A program made the position numbers and the translations under genes. Of a DNA stretch of 63,039 nucleotides, positions 44,819 through 53,030 are shown piece after piece; positions within the stretch are counted from its first letter, which is position 1, and each line of letters starts with the position of its first letter. The notes under the pieces were generated by a model. It ran no database searches. It saw only the letters and a list, made by a program, of their open reading frames with translations, and was not told where the DNA came from. The stretch is from a virus, in the IMG/VR virus record IMGVR_UViG_3300011116_000296, positions 1 through 63,039 of that record. The stretch is one strand, 5' to 3'.

Positions 44819-45468
44819 TGAACGCTAAAGACACACTGTGGGCACGTAGAAACGGTTTCAACATTGAGATGTTTAGGCTTCCTGTACAACAAACTCCCGC
44901 ACAATATCAAGCAGAACAAAAGCGCAAGCAACAACTGTTTGCGGCTGACTACGCTACCGAAAAGGCGGCGTCTAACCTAGTGAGCGAACTGCTTGACGAA
45001 AAGGGTTGGAGCTACGAGAAAGAAGTTAAAACAACAAGTGGCAAGGCAATTGACTTTGTTGTGACGGCTATGCACGAGGACCGTGAGATCAAGTTTGGCA
45101 TAGAAGTTAAACGTCAGATGTCACCACACTATCCCAACGGCCTTGCCGCAACAACTCTTGCAGATCATTTAGAGCAAGCGGCGGCTTATGCGCGTGACCT
45201 CAACATGCCTGTATTCATAGGGCCAGTCCAAACAAACAAATCACCAAGCAGTATGTACACGGGCGGCAAGATGGTCGACTCAGTGTGTGCTTTAAATATC
45301 TTTGGTGGTCGTATGAATGTAGGCACGTTCGTTGTAGGCAACACTTGGCACGGCGATAAATTCTTCATGATCTTGCGTGGCGCTTCCTTTTACGAGAATG
45401 GGTTCAACCCAAAGCGTTTAAATATGGTAACTTCTACTGGTTCTAAAAAGGAGCGCACAGATATATGA
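44818..45468 (+). CDS. PD-(D/E)XK-like nuclease, 216 aa
   Basis: EKAASNLVSELLDEKGWSYEKE, then GKAIDFVVTAM and IKFGIEVKRQMS give an Asp...Glu-x-Lys core (D of AIDF, E-V-K). QAAAYARDLNMPVFIGPVQ is the usual helix and strand that follow. C-terminal half is compact and may include an extra domain (MVDSVCALNIFGGRMN). Likely endonuclease for replication or recombination intermediates. Coupled to the polymerase and to the Cas4-like gene. Confidence 0.78.
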   Translation: MNAKDTLWARRNGFNIEMFRLPVQQTPAQYQAEQKRKQQLFAADYATEKAASNLVSELLDEKGWSYEKEVKTTSGKAIDFVVTAMHEDREIKFGIEVKRQMSPHYPNGLAATTLADHLEQAAAYARDLNMPVFIGPVQTNKSPSSMYTGGKMVDSVCALNIFGGRMNVGTFVVGNTWHGDKFFMILRGASFYENGFNPKRLNMVTSTGSKKERTDI

Positions 45469-46127
45469 AAGCCAGTGAAATTAAGTGGTCGTACTCCGGC
45501 CTGAAGGACTTTGCAAATTGTCCAAAACAGTACCATGAAGTCAAGGTCTTAAAGAATTTTAAGAAGGAAGCTACAAAGCAAATGTTATACGGCACGGAGG
45601 TTCACTCTGCGCTGGAGAACTATGTCAAGGATGGTACGCCCCTCGCCAAGAACTATGAGCGGTTCAAATCACAGCTTGACCCCCTGCGGGACATGGAGGG
45701 TACTAAATACCCCGAGCACGAGATGGCACTGACCTACGATAAGAAGCCTTGTGCGTTCGATGCGCCTGACTATTGGGTGCGTGGTATCGCCGACTTGCTG
45801 GTTGTGCGGGATGATGTAGGTTTTATTGTTGACTACAAGACTGGGAGCAACCGCTACCCTGATCCCAAGCAATTGCAGTTAATGGCTCTTATGGCATTTG
45901 AACACTTTCCGCAGCTCCAACACATCAATGCTGGCCTGTTGTTTGTTGCCCATAATCACTTTGTAACTTCTGAATATTCGAGAGACAATATAGCCTCGTA
46001 CTGGGAAGATTTTTACTGGAATCTTGAGCGTTTACGCTTATCCCACGAGAATAATTCTTGGCAGGCTAACCCTACGCCCCTGTGCGGATGGTGTCCAGTA
46101 AAGACTTGTCAATTCCACAAGGGGTAA
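45465..46127 (+). CDS. RecB/Cas4-like PD-(D/E)XK exonuclease with four Cys, 220 aa
   Basis: WSYSGLKDFANCPKQYHE carries Cys19. GTEVHSALENY has the family His (47), RGIADLLVV Asp110, FIVDYKTG Asp123-Tyr-Lys125 and KQLQLMAL the Q-motif. The end LCGWCPVKTCQFHKG adds Cys207, 210 and 215. One N-terminal Cys plus three C-terminal Cys is the 4Fe-4S staple of the Cas4/AddB/RecB-like exonucleases. Expected activity: ssDNA or end-resecting exonuclease in recombination-linked replication. Located right after another nuclease and the polymerase. Confidence 0.88.
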   Translation: MKASEIKWSYSGLKDFANCPKQYHEVKVLKNFKKEATKQMLYGTEVHSALENYVKDGTPLAKNYERFKSQLDPLRDMEGTKYPEHEMALTYDKKPCAFDAPDYWVRGIADLLVVRDDVGFIVDYKTGSNRYPDPKQLQLMALMAFEHFPQLQHINAGLLFVAHNHFVTSEYSRDNIASYWEDFYWNLERLRLSHENNSWQANPTPLCGWCPVKTCQFHKG

Positions 46128-46129
46128 TC

Positions 46130-46441
46130 ATGCCTTATGTAAACAAACCTAGACCGTACAAAAAAGAGTACGAACAACAGAAGGCTCGAGGTGAGCACGA
46201 ACGCCGCATGGAACGCCAGCGCGGACGCCGTTCAATCGACAAAACCGGTGCTGATTCCAATGGAAATGGCAAGGCAGACCGCCGAGAAGGTAAGGATGTA
46301 GCGCACGTTCGCGCCTTAGATAAGGGCGGCTCAAACAAGGATGGCCTACGTATCCAAAGCGTTGCTAAAAATCGCTCGTTCCGACGCGATTCAAAGGGAA
46401 ATTTGGTCTCTGAGACCAGCAAAAAAGAACGCGCTAGGTGA
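46130..46441 (+). CDS. HNH-like small nuclease, 103 aa
   Basis: MPYVNKPRPYKKEYEQQKARG and a basic helix (ERRMERQRGRRSIDKTGADS) precede KDVAHVRALDKGGSNKDGLRIQS and AKNRSFRRDSKG. The DVAH/GG-N/L--S--NRSF pattern is that of phage HNH-like proteins encoded in replication modules; the first motif is DVAH rather than DxDH. It may cut DNA in recombination or packaging. ATG 46130 is two bases after the previous stop. Confidence 0.76.
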   Translation: MPYVNKPRPYKKEYEQQKARGEHERRMERQRGRRSIDKTGADSNGNGKADRREGKDVAHVRALDKGGSNKDGLRIQSVAKNRSFRRDSKGNLVSETSKKERAR

Positions 46442-46471
46442 AAATACCTACGATTCCAACAAAAAAATTAC

Positions 46472-46507
46472 TTGACTTATAAGGTTTTGGCCTCATAATT
46501 AAGTCAA
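46472..46507 (+). promoter_or_regulatory. Promoter with overlapping operator-like dyad upstream of the helicase
   Basis: TTGACT (46472-46477), an 18-bp spacer and TAATTA (46496-46501). An 8-bp inverted repeat, TTGACTTA (46472-46479)/TAAGTCAA (46500-46507), overlaps the -35 and reaches the expected +1 (about 46508), as for a repressor site. As RNA or on the other strand it could also form a hairpin (AGG/CCT inside). Confidence 0.65.
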
Positions 46508-46680
46508 TCGAGGTTCAGTCGTTAGGCGTGAGTGGACTGATGGGGGTTTGTTGCAGTTGCTGGCTTGTTTTCCCCCCGTAAACCACGTCAGTTAGTCGGT
46601 GGGTACTCTCCTATGGACATACTTTCGCCCACGACAGGACTAACCGGATGGGGGGCCGTGCCCCCCGTTCGTAACACACA
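46508..46680 (+). ncRNA. Structured leader RNA candidate
   Basis: The 257-bp gap before the helicase gene holds several ordered stems. They are TCAGTC/GACTGA (46515-46540), GGGGG/CCCCC (46542-46576), GTTAGTC/GACTAAC with inner GTGGG/CCCAC (46591-46644) and GGGGGGC-CGT-GCCCCCC (46650-46666). No ORF covers it. The arrangement resembles a riboswitch-like leader or a small RNA. It starts right after the promoter and ends about 20 nt before the AAAGG of the helicase gene. Confidence 0.5.
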
Positions 46681-46698
46681 ATTTAGTTGAAAGGTAGT

Positions 46699-48264
46699 AT
46701 GAATATAGTTGACAACACCGCACTGCGGTTCCATTGCTCTCATAACGTAGCAAAGCAAATTACTACGTACATTGACAAAAGCGAGCTGATTGGAGCTGAA
46801 GGCGGGCACTCTGAGGTGCTGATGTATTGGGGCATCAACGAGGTGCAAAAGCTCGTTCGCTTACTACCTGACTCTAATAAGATTCCATCTCCCATTGAGC
46901 GTGACTACGAGTGGCCCGGAATGTTTACTCCGTTTGACCATCAACGCGACACTGCTCGATTCCTCACACTACACCGCCGCGCTTTTTGTTTTAACGAGGC
47001 CGGTACAGGCAAGACTTCTGCGGCTATTTGGGCGGCTGATTACCTAATGATTCACGGGCTAGTGAAACGTGTGTTGGTCGTTTGCCCCTTGTCAATCATG
47101 CAAAGCGCATGGCAAGCCGACTTGTTCAAGACAGTGATGCACCGCACTTGCGGTATAGCGCACGGATCAAAGCGCAAGAAAGTTATCAACGGAGGTTACG
47201 AGTTTGTAATCATCAATTACGACGGTGTTAACGCAGAGCGTCAAACAATCATGGATGGTGGTTTTGATCTCATCATCGTTGACGAAGCTAACGCCTACAA
47301 GAACCCAAGCACCGTGCGTTGGAAAAACCTTGCCAAGATAATTCGTCCCGACACGTATCTGTGGATGATGACCGGCACTCCCGCTTCTCAGTCACCCGAA
47401 GACGCATTTGGTTTGGCTAAGTTGGTCAATCCTAATAACATTCCCAAGTACAAGACGGCATGGAAAGATGCGGTCATGCAACAGATCACACGCTTCAAGT
47501 GGATACCCAAGCCACACGCCAAGGGTCTTGTATTCAATGCCTTACAACCCGCGATCCGGTATGAGAAAGCACAATGCCTTGATTTGCCTGACCTGATGTA
47601 TCAGACACGCGAAGTGCCACTCAGCGCCCAAGCCACAAGCTACTACAAAGAGTTGCGCAAAGAAATGCAGATCGAAGCGGCTGGCGAGACTATCAGCACA
47701 GTCAATGCGGCGGCGGCACTTACAAAGCTCTTGCAGTTATCAGGCGGCGCTGTTTATACAGATGACCACAACGTGATTGAGTTTGATGTTTCACCGCGCT
47801 TGAACGTGCTTGGTGAAGTGGTTGATGAGGCATCGCACAAGGTGATCGTGTTTATTCCGTATCGCCACACAATCAAAGTGGTGCAGGACTATTTGACGAA
47901 GAACAATATCACAACAGAGATTATTTCAGGTGATGTTACAGCGTCAAACCGTGCCGCTATCTTTAACAAGTTCCAAACAACCGACACACCACGAGTGCTC
48001 TTGATTCAACCGCAAGCGGCATCGCACGGTGTTACGTTGACTGCGGCAGACACGATTGTGTTTTGGTCGCCTGTGATGTCCGTAGAAACTTATCTGCAAT
48101 GCGTTGCGCGTATCGACCGCGTTGGACAGAAAAACAAAATGACTGTGATTCACCTTCAAGGGTCTGAGGTGGAGAAGCGCATGTACACAATGCTTCAGGG
48201 CAAAGTGGATTTGCACACTCAGTTGGTAGACCTGTACAAAGAGGAAATAGGAGAGACTGTATGA
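46699..48264 (+). CDS. SNF2-type DNA helicase/translocase, 521 aa
   Basis: ATG 46699 has AAAGG upstream; an in-frame TTG 12 nt earlier has none. Q-like FTPFDHQRDTARFL, motif I NEAGTGKTSAA, Ia VVCPLSIMQSAW, II DLIIVDEAN, III WMMTGTPASQSPED, V ATSRAA-like SGDVTASNRAAIF and VI QCVARIDRVGQ define superfamily 2 SNF2-like enzymes. It probably remodels forks or drives branch migration in phage replication. N-terminal ~80 residues are a HARP-like accessory domain candidate. ATGA overlap with the next gene. Confidence 0.9.
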   Translation: MNIVDNTALRFHCSHNVAKQITTYIDKSELIGAEGGHSEVLMYWGINEVQKLVRLLPDSNKIPSPIERDYEWPGMFTPFDHQRDTARFLTLHRRAFCFNEAGTGKTSAAIWAADYLMIHGLVKRVLVVCPLSIMQSAWQADLFKTVMHRTCGIAHGSKRKKVINGGYEFVIINYDGVNAERQTIMDGGFDLIIVDEANAYKNPSTVRWKNLAKIIRPDTYLWMMTGTPASQSPEDAFGLAKLVNPNNIPKYKTAWKDAVMQQITRFKWIPKPHAKGLVFNALQPAIRYEKAQCLDLPDLMYQTREVPLSAQATSYYKELRKEMQIEAAGETISTVNAAAALTKLLQLSGGAVYTDDHNVIEFDVSPRLNVLGEVVDEASHKVIVFIPYRHTIKVVQDYLTKNNITTEIISGDVTASNRAAIFNKFQTTDTPRVLLIQPQAASHGVTLTAADTIVFWSPVMSVETYLQCVARIDRVGQKNKMTVIHLQGSEVEKRMYTMLQGKVDLHTQLVDLYKEEIGETV

Positions 48265-48680
48265 CAGTAAACGATACAGAAGAGTTGGTGTCTGACTACC
48301 TTGAGATTCGCAGGATGCGCGAGTCATTAAAGGCCAACTATGAATCTCAGGACGAAGAACTAAAAGACGCTATGGAGTCGATTAAAGAAGCGCTTTTGGC
48401 TATTTGTAATGAGAACAACCAAAACGGTTTCAAGACAGACAGCGGTACTGTTACGAGACAAGTTAAGGAAAGATATTTTTGCACTGACTGGGATAACTTC
48501 AGGAAGTTTGTCGAGAACGAAGGCTCGATTGATTTGCTTGAACGCCGTATCCATCAGCGCAACTTCAAAGAATTTATGTCCGAGCGAGCTGGAGATGGAT
48601 TGCCGCCCGGTGTAAATGCCCTGCGTGAGTACGACATTGTTGTACGCAAGGCTTCTTCAACCAGTGAAACTTTAGTTTAA
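48261..48680 (+). CDS. Conserved early phage protein (Gam/gp157-like), 139 aa
   Basis: ELVSDYLEIRRMRESLKANYES then a coiled coil (QDEELKDAMESIKEALLAICNE), NGFKTDSGTVTRQVKERYF, DWDNFRKFVENEGSIDLLERRI and LPPGVNALREYDIVVRK. The order (coiled coil, G-V/T strand, W--F--FV, LLERR, PPGV) matches a common phage protein group annotated as Gam-like or gp157-like, possibly protecting DNA ends. The name is tentative. Confidence 0.72.
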   Translation: MTVNDTEELVSDYLEIRRMRESLKANYESQDEELKDAMESIKEALLAICNENNQNGFKTDSGTVTRQVKERYFCTDWDNFRKFVENEGSIDLLERRIHQRNFKEFMSERAGDGLPPGVNALREYDIVVRKASSTSETLV

Positions 48681-48697
48681 TTTAATTAGGAAATATC

Positions 48698-49561
48698 ATG
48701 AGTAACGAACTCGCAAACATTTTTCAAAACGCCGGTGGTTTAATGGAATTGGGCCTCGATGAGGATACCCTTGCCGTAGCCGGTAATGCCACAAAAGGCA
48801 ACAAGCGCATTTCTATCGAAGGTCGCGTATTCCGCAAGATCGTTGGTGGCAAAGAGCAGAGCGTCAACACTGACAACTCTATGAACGTCATCATCGTCAA
48901 GATGGCCCACGATGCATCGCGCACCTTCTATAACTCTACCTACAAGAAGGGTGTGAAGTTGGCCCCTGCTTGCTGGTCAAACGACTCGAAGACCCCTGAC
49001 CCCGAGGTTAAATCTCCTTGTGCGGCAACTTGCGCTGAGTGCCCCAACTCAGTCAAGGGTTCAGGTCAAGGCGGTCAAGGCACTGCTTGCCGACTCTCAT
49101 GGAGAGCCGCTGTTGTACTGCCTAACGATCCCGAGGGAGATGTGTATCAGATCGTGTTGCCAGCTACTTCTGCATTCGGCAAAGAAGAAAACGGTAAGTG
49201 GCCTTTCCGCCCATACATTCAGATGCTTGCTAACAACAACGTGTCTGCGGGTCGTGTCGTAACTAAGATGCAGTTTGACATCAACTTCCCAGTACCCCGC
49301 TTGCTGTTCTCCCCAGCTTCTGCTGTGCCTAATGAAATGCGCGATGCAATCGTGCGTCAAGGTAAAACTCCAGCCGCAGAAAACGCAATCAAGTTGTCTG
49401 TGTTTAAGACTGATGGTGTTGATGAAGTTGAAGCGCCTGCTCAACCAGCCTCGTTCGCTGAAGCTGTTCCCGAGCCAGTGAAACGTGCATCTACAGCTAA
49501 AGCATCTGCTGAAGCGCCTGAAGATGTTAGCGACATCGTTAAAAAGTGGTCTAAGAAGTAA
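48698..49561 (+). CDS. Cys-cluster replication protein, candidate ssDNA-binding, 287 aa
   Basis: GNKRISIEGRVFRKIVGGKEQ starts a beta-rich core (NVIIVKMAHDASRTFYNSTYKK). A Cys cluster follows (CWSNDSKTPDPEVKSPCAATCAECPNS..GTAC) that could bind zinc, then VYQIVLPATSAFGKEE and PRLLFSPASAVP. The C-terminal ~60 residues are Ala/Pro/Glu-rich and flexible, ending with a basic KKWSKK rather than the acidic tail of SSB. Position between helicase and primase favours a replication role; the SSB idea is inference. Confidence 0.68.
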   Translation: MSNELANIFQNAGGLMELGLDEDTLAVAGNATKGNKRISIEGRVFRKIVGGKEQSVNTDNSMNVIIVKMAHDASRTFYNSTYKKGVKLAPACWSNDSKTPDPEVKSPCAATCAECPNSVKGSGQGGQGTACRLSWRAAVVLPNDPEGDVYQIVLPATSAFGKEENGKWPFRPYIQMLANNNVSAGRVVTKMQFDINFPVPRLLFSPASAVPNEMRDAIVRQGKTPAAENAIKLSVFKTDGVDEVEAPAQPASFAEAVPEPVKRASTAKASAEAPEDVSDIVKKWSKK

Positions 49562-49896
49562 TGGCCCGCACATACAGCCCCGAACTACTAAGCATTGTTG
49601 ATACAACTGAGGGGGACAATGTGGGCATCACGCTTGCAAAGGCGTGTATCGAAGCCAACTTGCCTGCCGCATACGTGTCAGCAATTCTCGGTGTATCACG
49701 CATGGGTATTCATGCGTGGTTTCGGGGCGGGTATGTACGCAGTGGTCGTCGTGAAAAAATCAGACTATTCTTAGAACTTCTAAAGGAGGACACTAAAGCG
49801 GGACTCTTGCCAGCCAAGAATCTCAAAGAAGCCCGTACATACACTGAGAACATTCTCGGTCGCGCAGTTACGGAAGCTTCTAAAAAGTCGGGCTAA
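49561..49896 (+). CDS. HTH DNA-binding protein, 111 aa
   Basis: EANLPAAYVSAILGVSRMGIHAWFRGG is a clear helix-turn-helix (recognition helix around SRMGIHAWF), and REKIRLFLELLKEDTKAGLLP continues a helical body. Similar small proteins with the LGVSRMGIHAWFRG block act as transcriptional or replication regulators in phages. Its start shares a base with the previous stop, and a hairpin terminator follows. Confidence 0.78.
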   Translation: MARTYSPELLSIVDTTEGDNVGITLAKACIEANLPAAYVSAILGVSRMGIHAWFRGGYVRSGRREKIRLFLELLKEDTKAGLLPAKNLKEARTYTENILGRAVTEASKKSG

Positions 49897-49914
49897 TAAC
49901 CCATATTGTTTACA

Positions 49915-49939
49915 GGCGAGGCCGGTCCTCGCCTTTATT
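49915..49939 (+). terminator. Intrinsic terminator before the primase gene
   Basis: GGCGAGG-CCGGT-CCTCGCC (49915-49933) then TTTATT. Perfect 7-bp stem, moderate U-tract. Confidence 0.72.
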
Positions 49940-49951
49940 GTCTCTGCGATT

Positions 49952-52828
49952 ATGAACGAACAATTTTTTGATAAGGTATTGCCAACGCAGGGCAACATTT
50001 GTGTAGTCGGAATCAAGGGTGACTCAGTGCGCCCCAAATTCTCTGAGTACCTTAGTGAAGCAATTGACTTCATGAAGGACTTTGATGCTGGTGACTTCAA
50101 CACATTTTTTGCGCTTGGGACATTTGAAGGGTATCAACGCAAGGCGAGTGCGTGTATTTTTATGCGCTCATTCTTTGTTGACCTAGACTGCGGCCCTGAC
50201 AAGCCGTATGCGGCATGGGAAGATGGACTGATAGGACTGCACAAGTTTTTATCTGCCACTGAACTGCCTAAACCGATCATTGTAAATTCCGGTAATGGTA
50301 TTCATGCGTACTGGCCTTTTACAAGTGATGTACCAACTGATATTTGGAAACCGTACGCTGAAAAGTTTAAACAGTATTGTTTAGACAACGGCCTCATGAT
50401 TGATGAGGTAGTTACGGCAGATGCCGCAAGGATTCTTAGAGTCCCCGGCAGTCGCAACTTGAAACGCGCCCCATTACCAGTCGAAGTAATACAAGACGCT
50501 GAACCTACAAACTTTGAAGACTGGGAAGACCTGCTTGGTAAAGTTGAAAAAGCGTTTGACTTGAGCCAAGTTGAAAAGGGTCTTGATGATGAGACCCAAG
50601 CGCTGTTTGACAAGATGAACGGCAATTATGAATACGTCTTCCAAAAGCTTGCGGAGGATAGCTTAGAAGGAGTAGGCTGTGGACAAATTAAATACATTCT
50701 CGAAAACGCGGCTAGTTGTCCAGAGCCGCTGTGGTACGCTGGATTATCTGTCGCCTCAAGGTGTGTTGATGGCGACACTGCCATACATCTCATGTCGGAA
50801 GACCACCCCGACTACTCAAGGGACGAAACGGAACGAAAAGCAGAGCAGTCAAGAAGCGAAGCCGCTTGGGCACACAGTTGCGATGCCTTTGAACGCGAGA
50901 ACCGGTCTGGATGCGCTGGATGCCCACACAAAGGAAAGCTCGGAAAGTCAGGGCCTATTGCACTTGCCCGATCCATCAAACTCGCAGTTGAATACACCGA
51001 ATCCTCTGACGGAACTTCTAGCGATGAAGGAGACGAAGCCCCGAATGAAGCGGAGCCAACTGGGACCAAAAAGGATCCCAAAAACCTCTTAGTCTTTCCT
51101 GAGTTTCTTAAGCCATTCTTCCGTCCAATCAACGGCGGTGTGTACTTTCAACCCCCACCACGTATGAACAAGGATGGTAAGAAAGTCCAAGACCCACCCG
51201 AAATGCTGACACCAAATGATGTGTACCCTATTCAACGGTTGTTTAGTCCCCATGATGGTGAGTGCCTTGTTATGCGCTTACATCTACCACGCGATGCGTC
51301 TCGCGAATTCATGCTACCCCTGAAAGACATCGGCGCATTAGACAAACTCAAGGCAACCCTGCTATCTAACGGTGTTGCATTTGAACCCACGCTCGCTCCA
51401 AAGTTTGCAAGCTATCTAATGAAATGGACAAGTTATTTAATCAACACACAAAAGGCAGACATCATGCGTATCCAACAAGGCTGGACTGATGATCACGAAT
51501 CATTTGTTTTAGGCACAAGCGAAATCTTTAAAGACGAAATCAGGCACTGCCCACCGTCACCAATGTCCAAGAACATTGTGCGCTACGTCAAGAAAAGCGG
51601 CACGTTTGACGGCTGGCTTAAGGCGGCTCGTATGCTCAACGACCCGGGCTATGAGTTCCATGCATTTACATTACTCTGCGGATTCGCAACACCCTTGATG
51701 GAGTTCTCCAACGTCAACGGCATTGTGCTTTCTCTGCACGGTGAGTCTGGTGTGGGTAAGACAGGCGCTTTGTATTCGGCAATGAGCATTTGGGGGTCGC
51801 CCGAGAGTCTGACTGTTAACGATGCTACACCCAATGCGCTAACACAGCGCATGATTACCTCTAAGAATATTACGTTTGGTCTTGATGAGCAGACTAATTT
51901 GGACGGTAAAGTAGCATCTGATGTGGTTTACAAAACTTCTGCCGGTCGTCCAAAGATCAGGCTCCAAGCTTCATCAAACCAAGAACGTGAGTCAGAGTTC
52001 ATCACCCGACTGATTGCGATCATCACAACAAACAACTCGTTGATTGACATCATTTCAACTTACAAGGCAAACACAAGCGCTGAAGAAATGCGTATCCTTG
52101 AGCCGTTCATGACTAGGCCCAACGTCCACGGTTATGAGCTGACGCTTGAACGCGGTAAAGAGATGTTTGATGCGTATCACTTTCACTACGGACACGCTGG
52201 TGAGCCATACGTACAAGAACTGCTGAAAGTCGGCAAGAAAGAGTTAACACGCCGTATTCACATTGAGTACATGAACGTTGCAGATAAGTATTCAAAGAGC
52301 GGTGAGTATCGCTACATCGCCAGTTTGATTGCCAACGTCTACACCGCCGAGCGAATCCTGCGTGAACTGGGCTGGTTTGAGTTTGACATGGTTCGTATCA
52401 TGAATGTAGTTGGCGGTGCGTTCAACGACATCATTAGCGGTAAGCGCAAAGCTGACTCCAATACCCGTGAAGATGTTTTGGGTGACTTCATCAACAAGAA
52501 CATTCAGAACATGTTGGTTGTAAACAACGGCAAAGTATCCACAGCGCCTCGTGGTCCTCTGTACATCAGGGCTGAAGTTGAGGAAAGCACGATCTTTGTA
52601 TCTACTTCCGCGCTCAAAGCGTACCTGCATGAGATCAAGCTAGGCATCAAAGAGTTTGAGACTAAGTTGACCGATGCTGGAGTTATGAAAGGCAAGTTGC
52701 GCAAACAGATGGCGGCTGGATGGTCTGACGCAGTGGGTAGTACAAACGTCCAAGCCTATGCGTTTGAAACTGACTTGACTCACCTGATTACGCCTAAACA
52801 AGAGAATGAGCAAGAAACTACCGAGTGA
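49952..52828 (+). CDS. Primase-helicase fusion (AEP-type primase plus DUF927-like ATPase), 958 aa
   Basis: N-terminal primase domain: SFFVDLDCGPD (Asp77, Asp79), NSGNGIHAYWPF (His118) and DAARILRVPGSRNLK (157-171), the three motifs of archaeo-eukaryotic-type primases. A Cys-rich middle (CDAFERENRSGCAGCPHKG, about 310-328) resembles PriCT or zinc regions. The C-terminal helicase has HGESGVGKTGALY (Walker A, about 597), FGLDEQTN and TTNNSLIDII (sensor), typical of DUF927 ATPases. It would prime and unwind at the fork. The ATG has no clear Shine-Dalgarno and follows a terminator, so its expression may depend on read-through. Confidence 0.88.
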   Translation: MNEQFFDKVLPTQGNICVVGIKGDSVRPKFSEYLSEAIDFMKDFDAGDFNTFFALGTFEGYQRKASACIFMRSFFVDLDCGPDKPYAAWEDGLIGLHKFLSATELPKPIIVNSGNGIHAYWPFTSDVPTDIWKPYAEKFKQYCLDNGLMIDEVVTADAARILRVPGSRNLKRAPLPVEVIQDAEPTNFEDWEDLLGKVEKAFDLSQVEKGLDDETQALFDKMNGNYEYVFQKLAEDSLEGVGCGQIKYILENAASCPEPLWYAGLSVASRCVDGDTAIHLMSEDHPDYSRDETERKAEQSRSEAAWAHSCDAFERENRSGCAGCPHKGKLGKSGPIALARSIKLAVEYTESSDGTSSDEGDEAPNEAEPTGTKKDPKNLLVFPEFLKPFFRPINGGVYFQPPPRMNKDGKKVQDPPEMLTPNDVYPIQRLFSPHDGECLVMRLHLPRDASREFMLPLKDIGALDKLKATLLSNGVAFEPTLAPKFASYLMKWTSYLINTQKADIMRIQQGWTDDHESFVLGTSEIFKDEIRHCPPSPMSKNIVRYVKKSGTFDGWLKAARMLNDPGYEFHAFTLLCGFATPLMEFSNVNGIVLSLHGESGVGKTGALYSAMSIWGSPESLTVNDATPNALTQRMITSKNITFGLDEQTNLDGKVASDVVYKTSAGRPKIRLQASSNQERESEFITRLIAIITTNNSLIDIISTYKANTSAEEMRILEPFMTRPNVHGYELTLERGKEMFDAYHFHYGHAGEPYVQELLKVGKKELTRRIHIEYMNVADKYSKSGEYRYIASLIANVYTAERILRELGWFEFDMVRIMNVVGGAFNDIISGKRKADSNTREDVLGDFINKNIQNMLVVNNGKVSTAPRGPLYIRAEVEESTIFVSTSALKAYLHEIKLGIKEFETKLTDAGVMKGKLRKQMAAGWSDAVGSTNVQAYAFETDLTHLITPKQENEQETTE

Positions 52829-53030
52829 GGCGGCTCCACTTGATGAGCCTGAGTGGCTTTTCCCCTACGAGTACATGCTTGTGGGGGAGAGTTTCTTTAT
52901 CCCAACTATGCGCCCTGCATACATGGGCTACATCATAGATACAACGTCTAAGAAAGTCGGAATAAAAATGAAGACCTTCACTTGCACCGAGAACGGCGTC
53001 CTCGGTGTTCGTGCTTGGCGTATGGGTTAG
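52806..53030 (+). CDS. Small conserved protein, 74 aa
   Basis: MSKKLPSEAAPLDEPEWLFPYEYM, GESFFIPTMRPAYMGYIIDT and IKMKTFTCTENGVLGVRAWRMG. Looks like a small beta-barrel or OB-like protein with a disordered start. Overlaps the primase gene by 23 nt. Last plus-strand gene: its TAG shares bases with the TAA of the convergent 2317-aa gene. Confidence 0.75.
   Translation: MSKKLPSEAAPLDEPEWLFPYEYMLVGESFFIPTMRPAYMGYIIDTTSKKVGIKMKTFTCTENGVLGVRAWRMG

Noticed and set aside
46650-46666. GGGGGGC-CGT-GCCCCCC as a terminator
   Set aside because: It is followed by GTTCGTAAC and no U-run; better seen as part of the leader structure.
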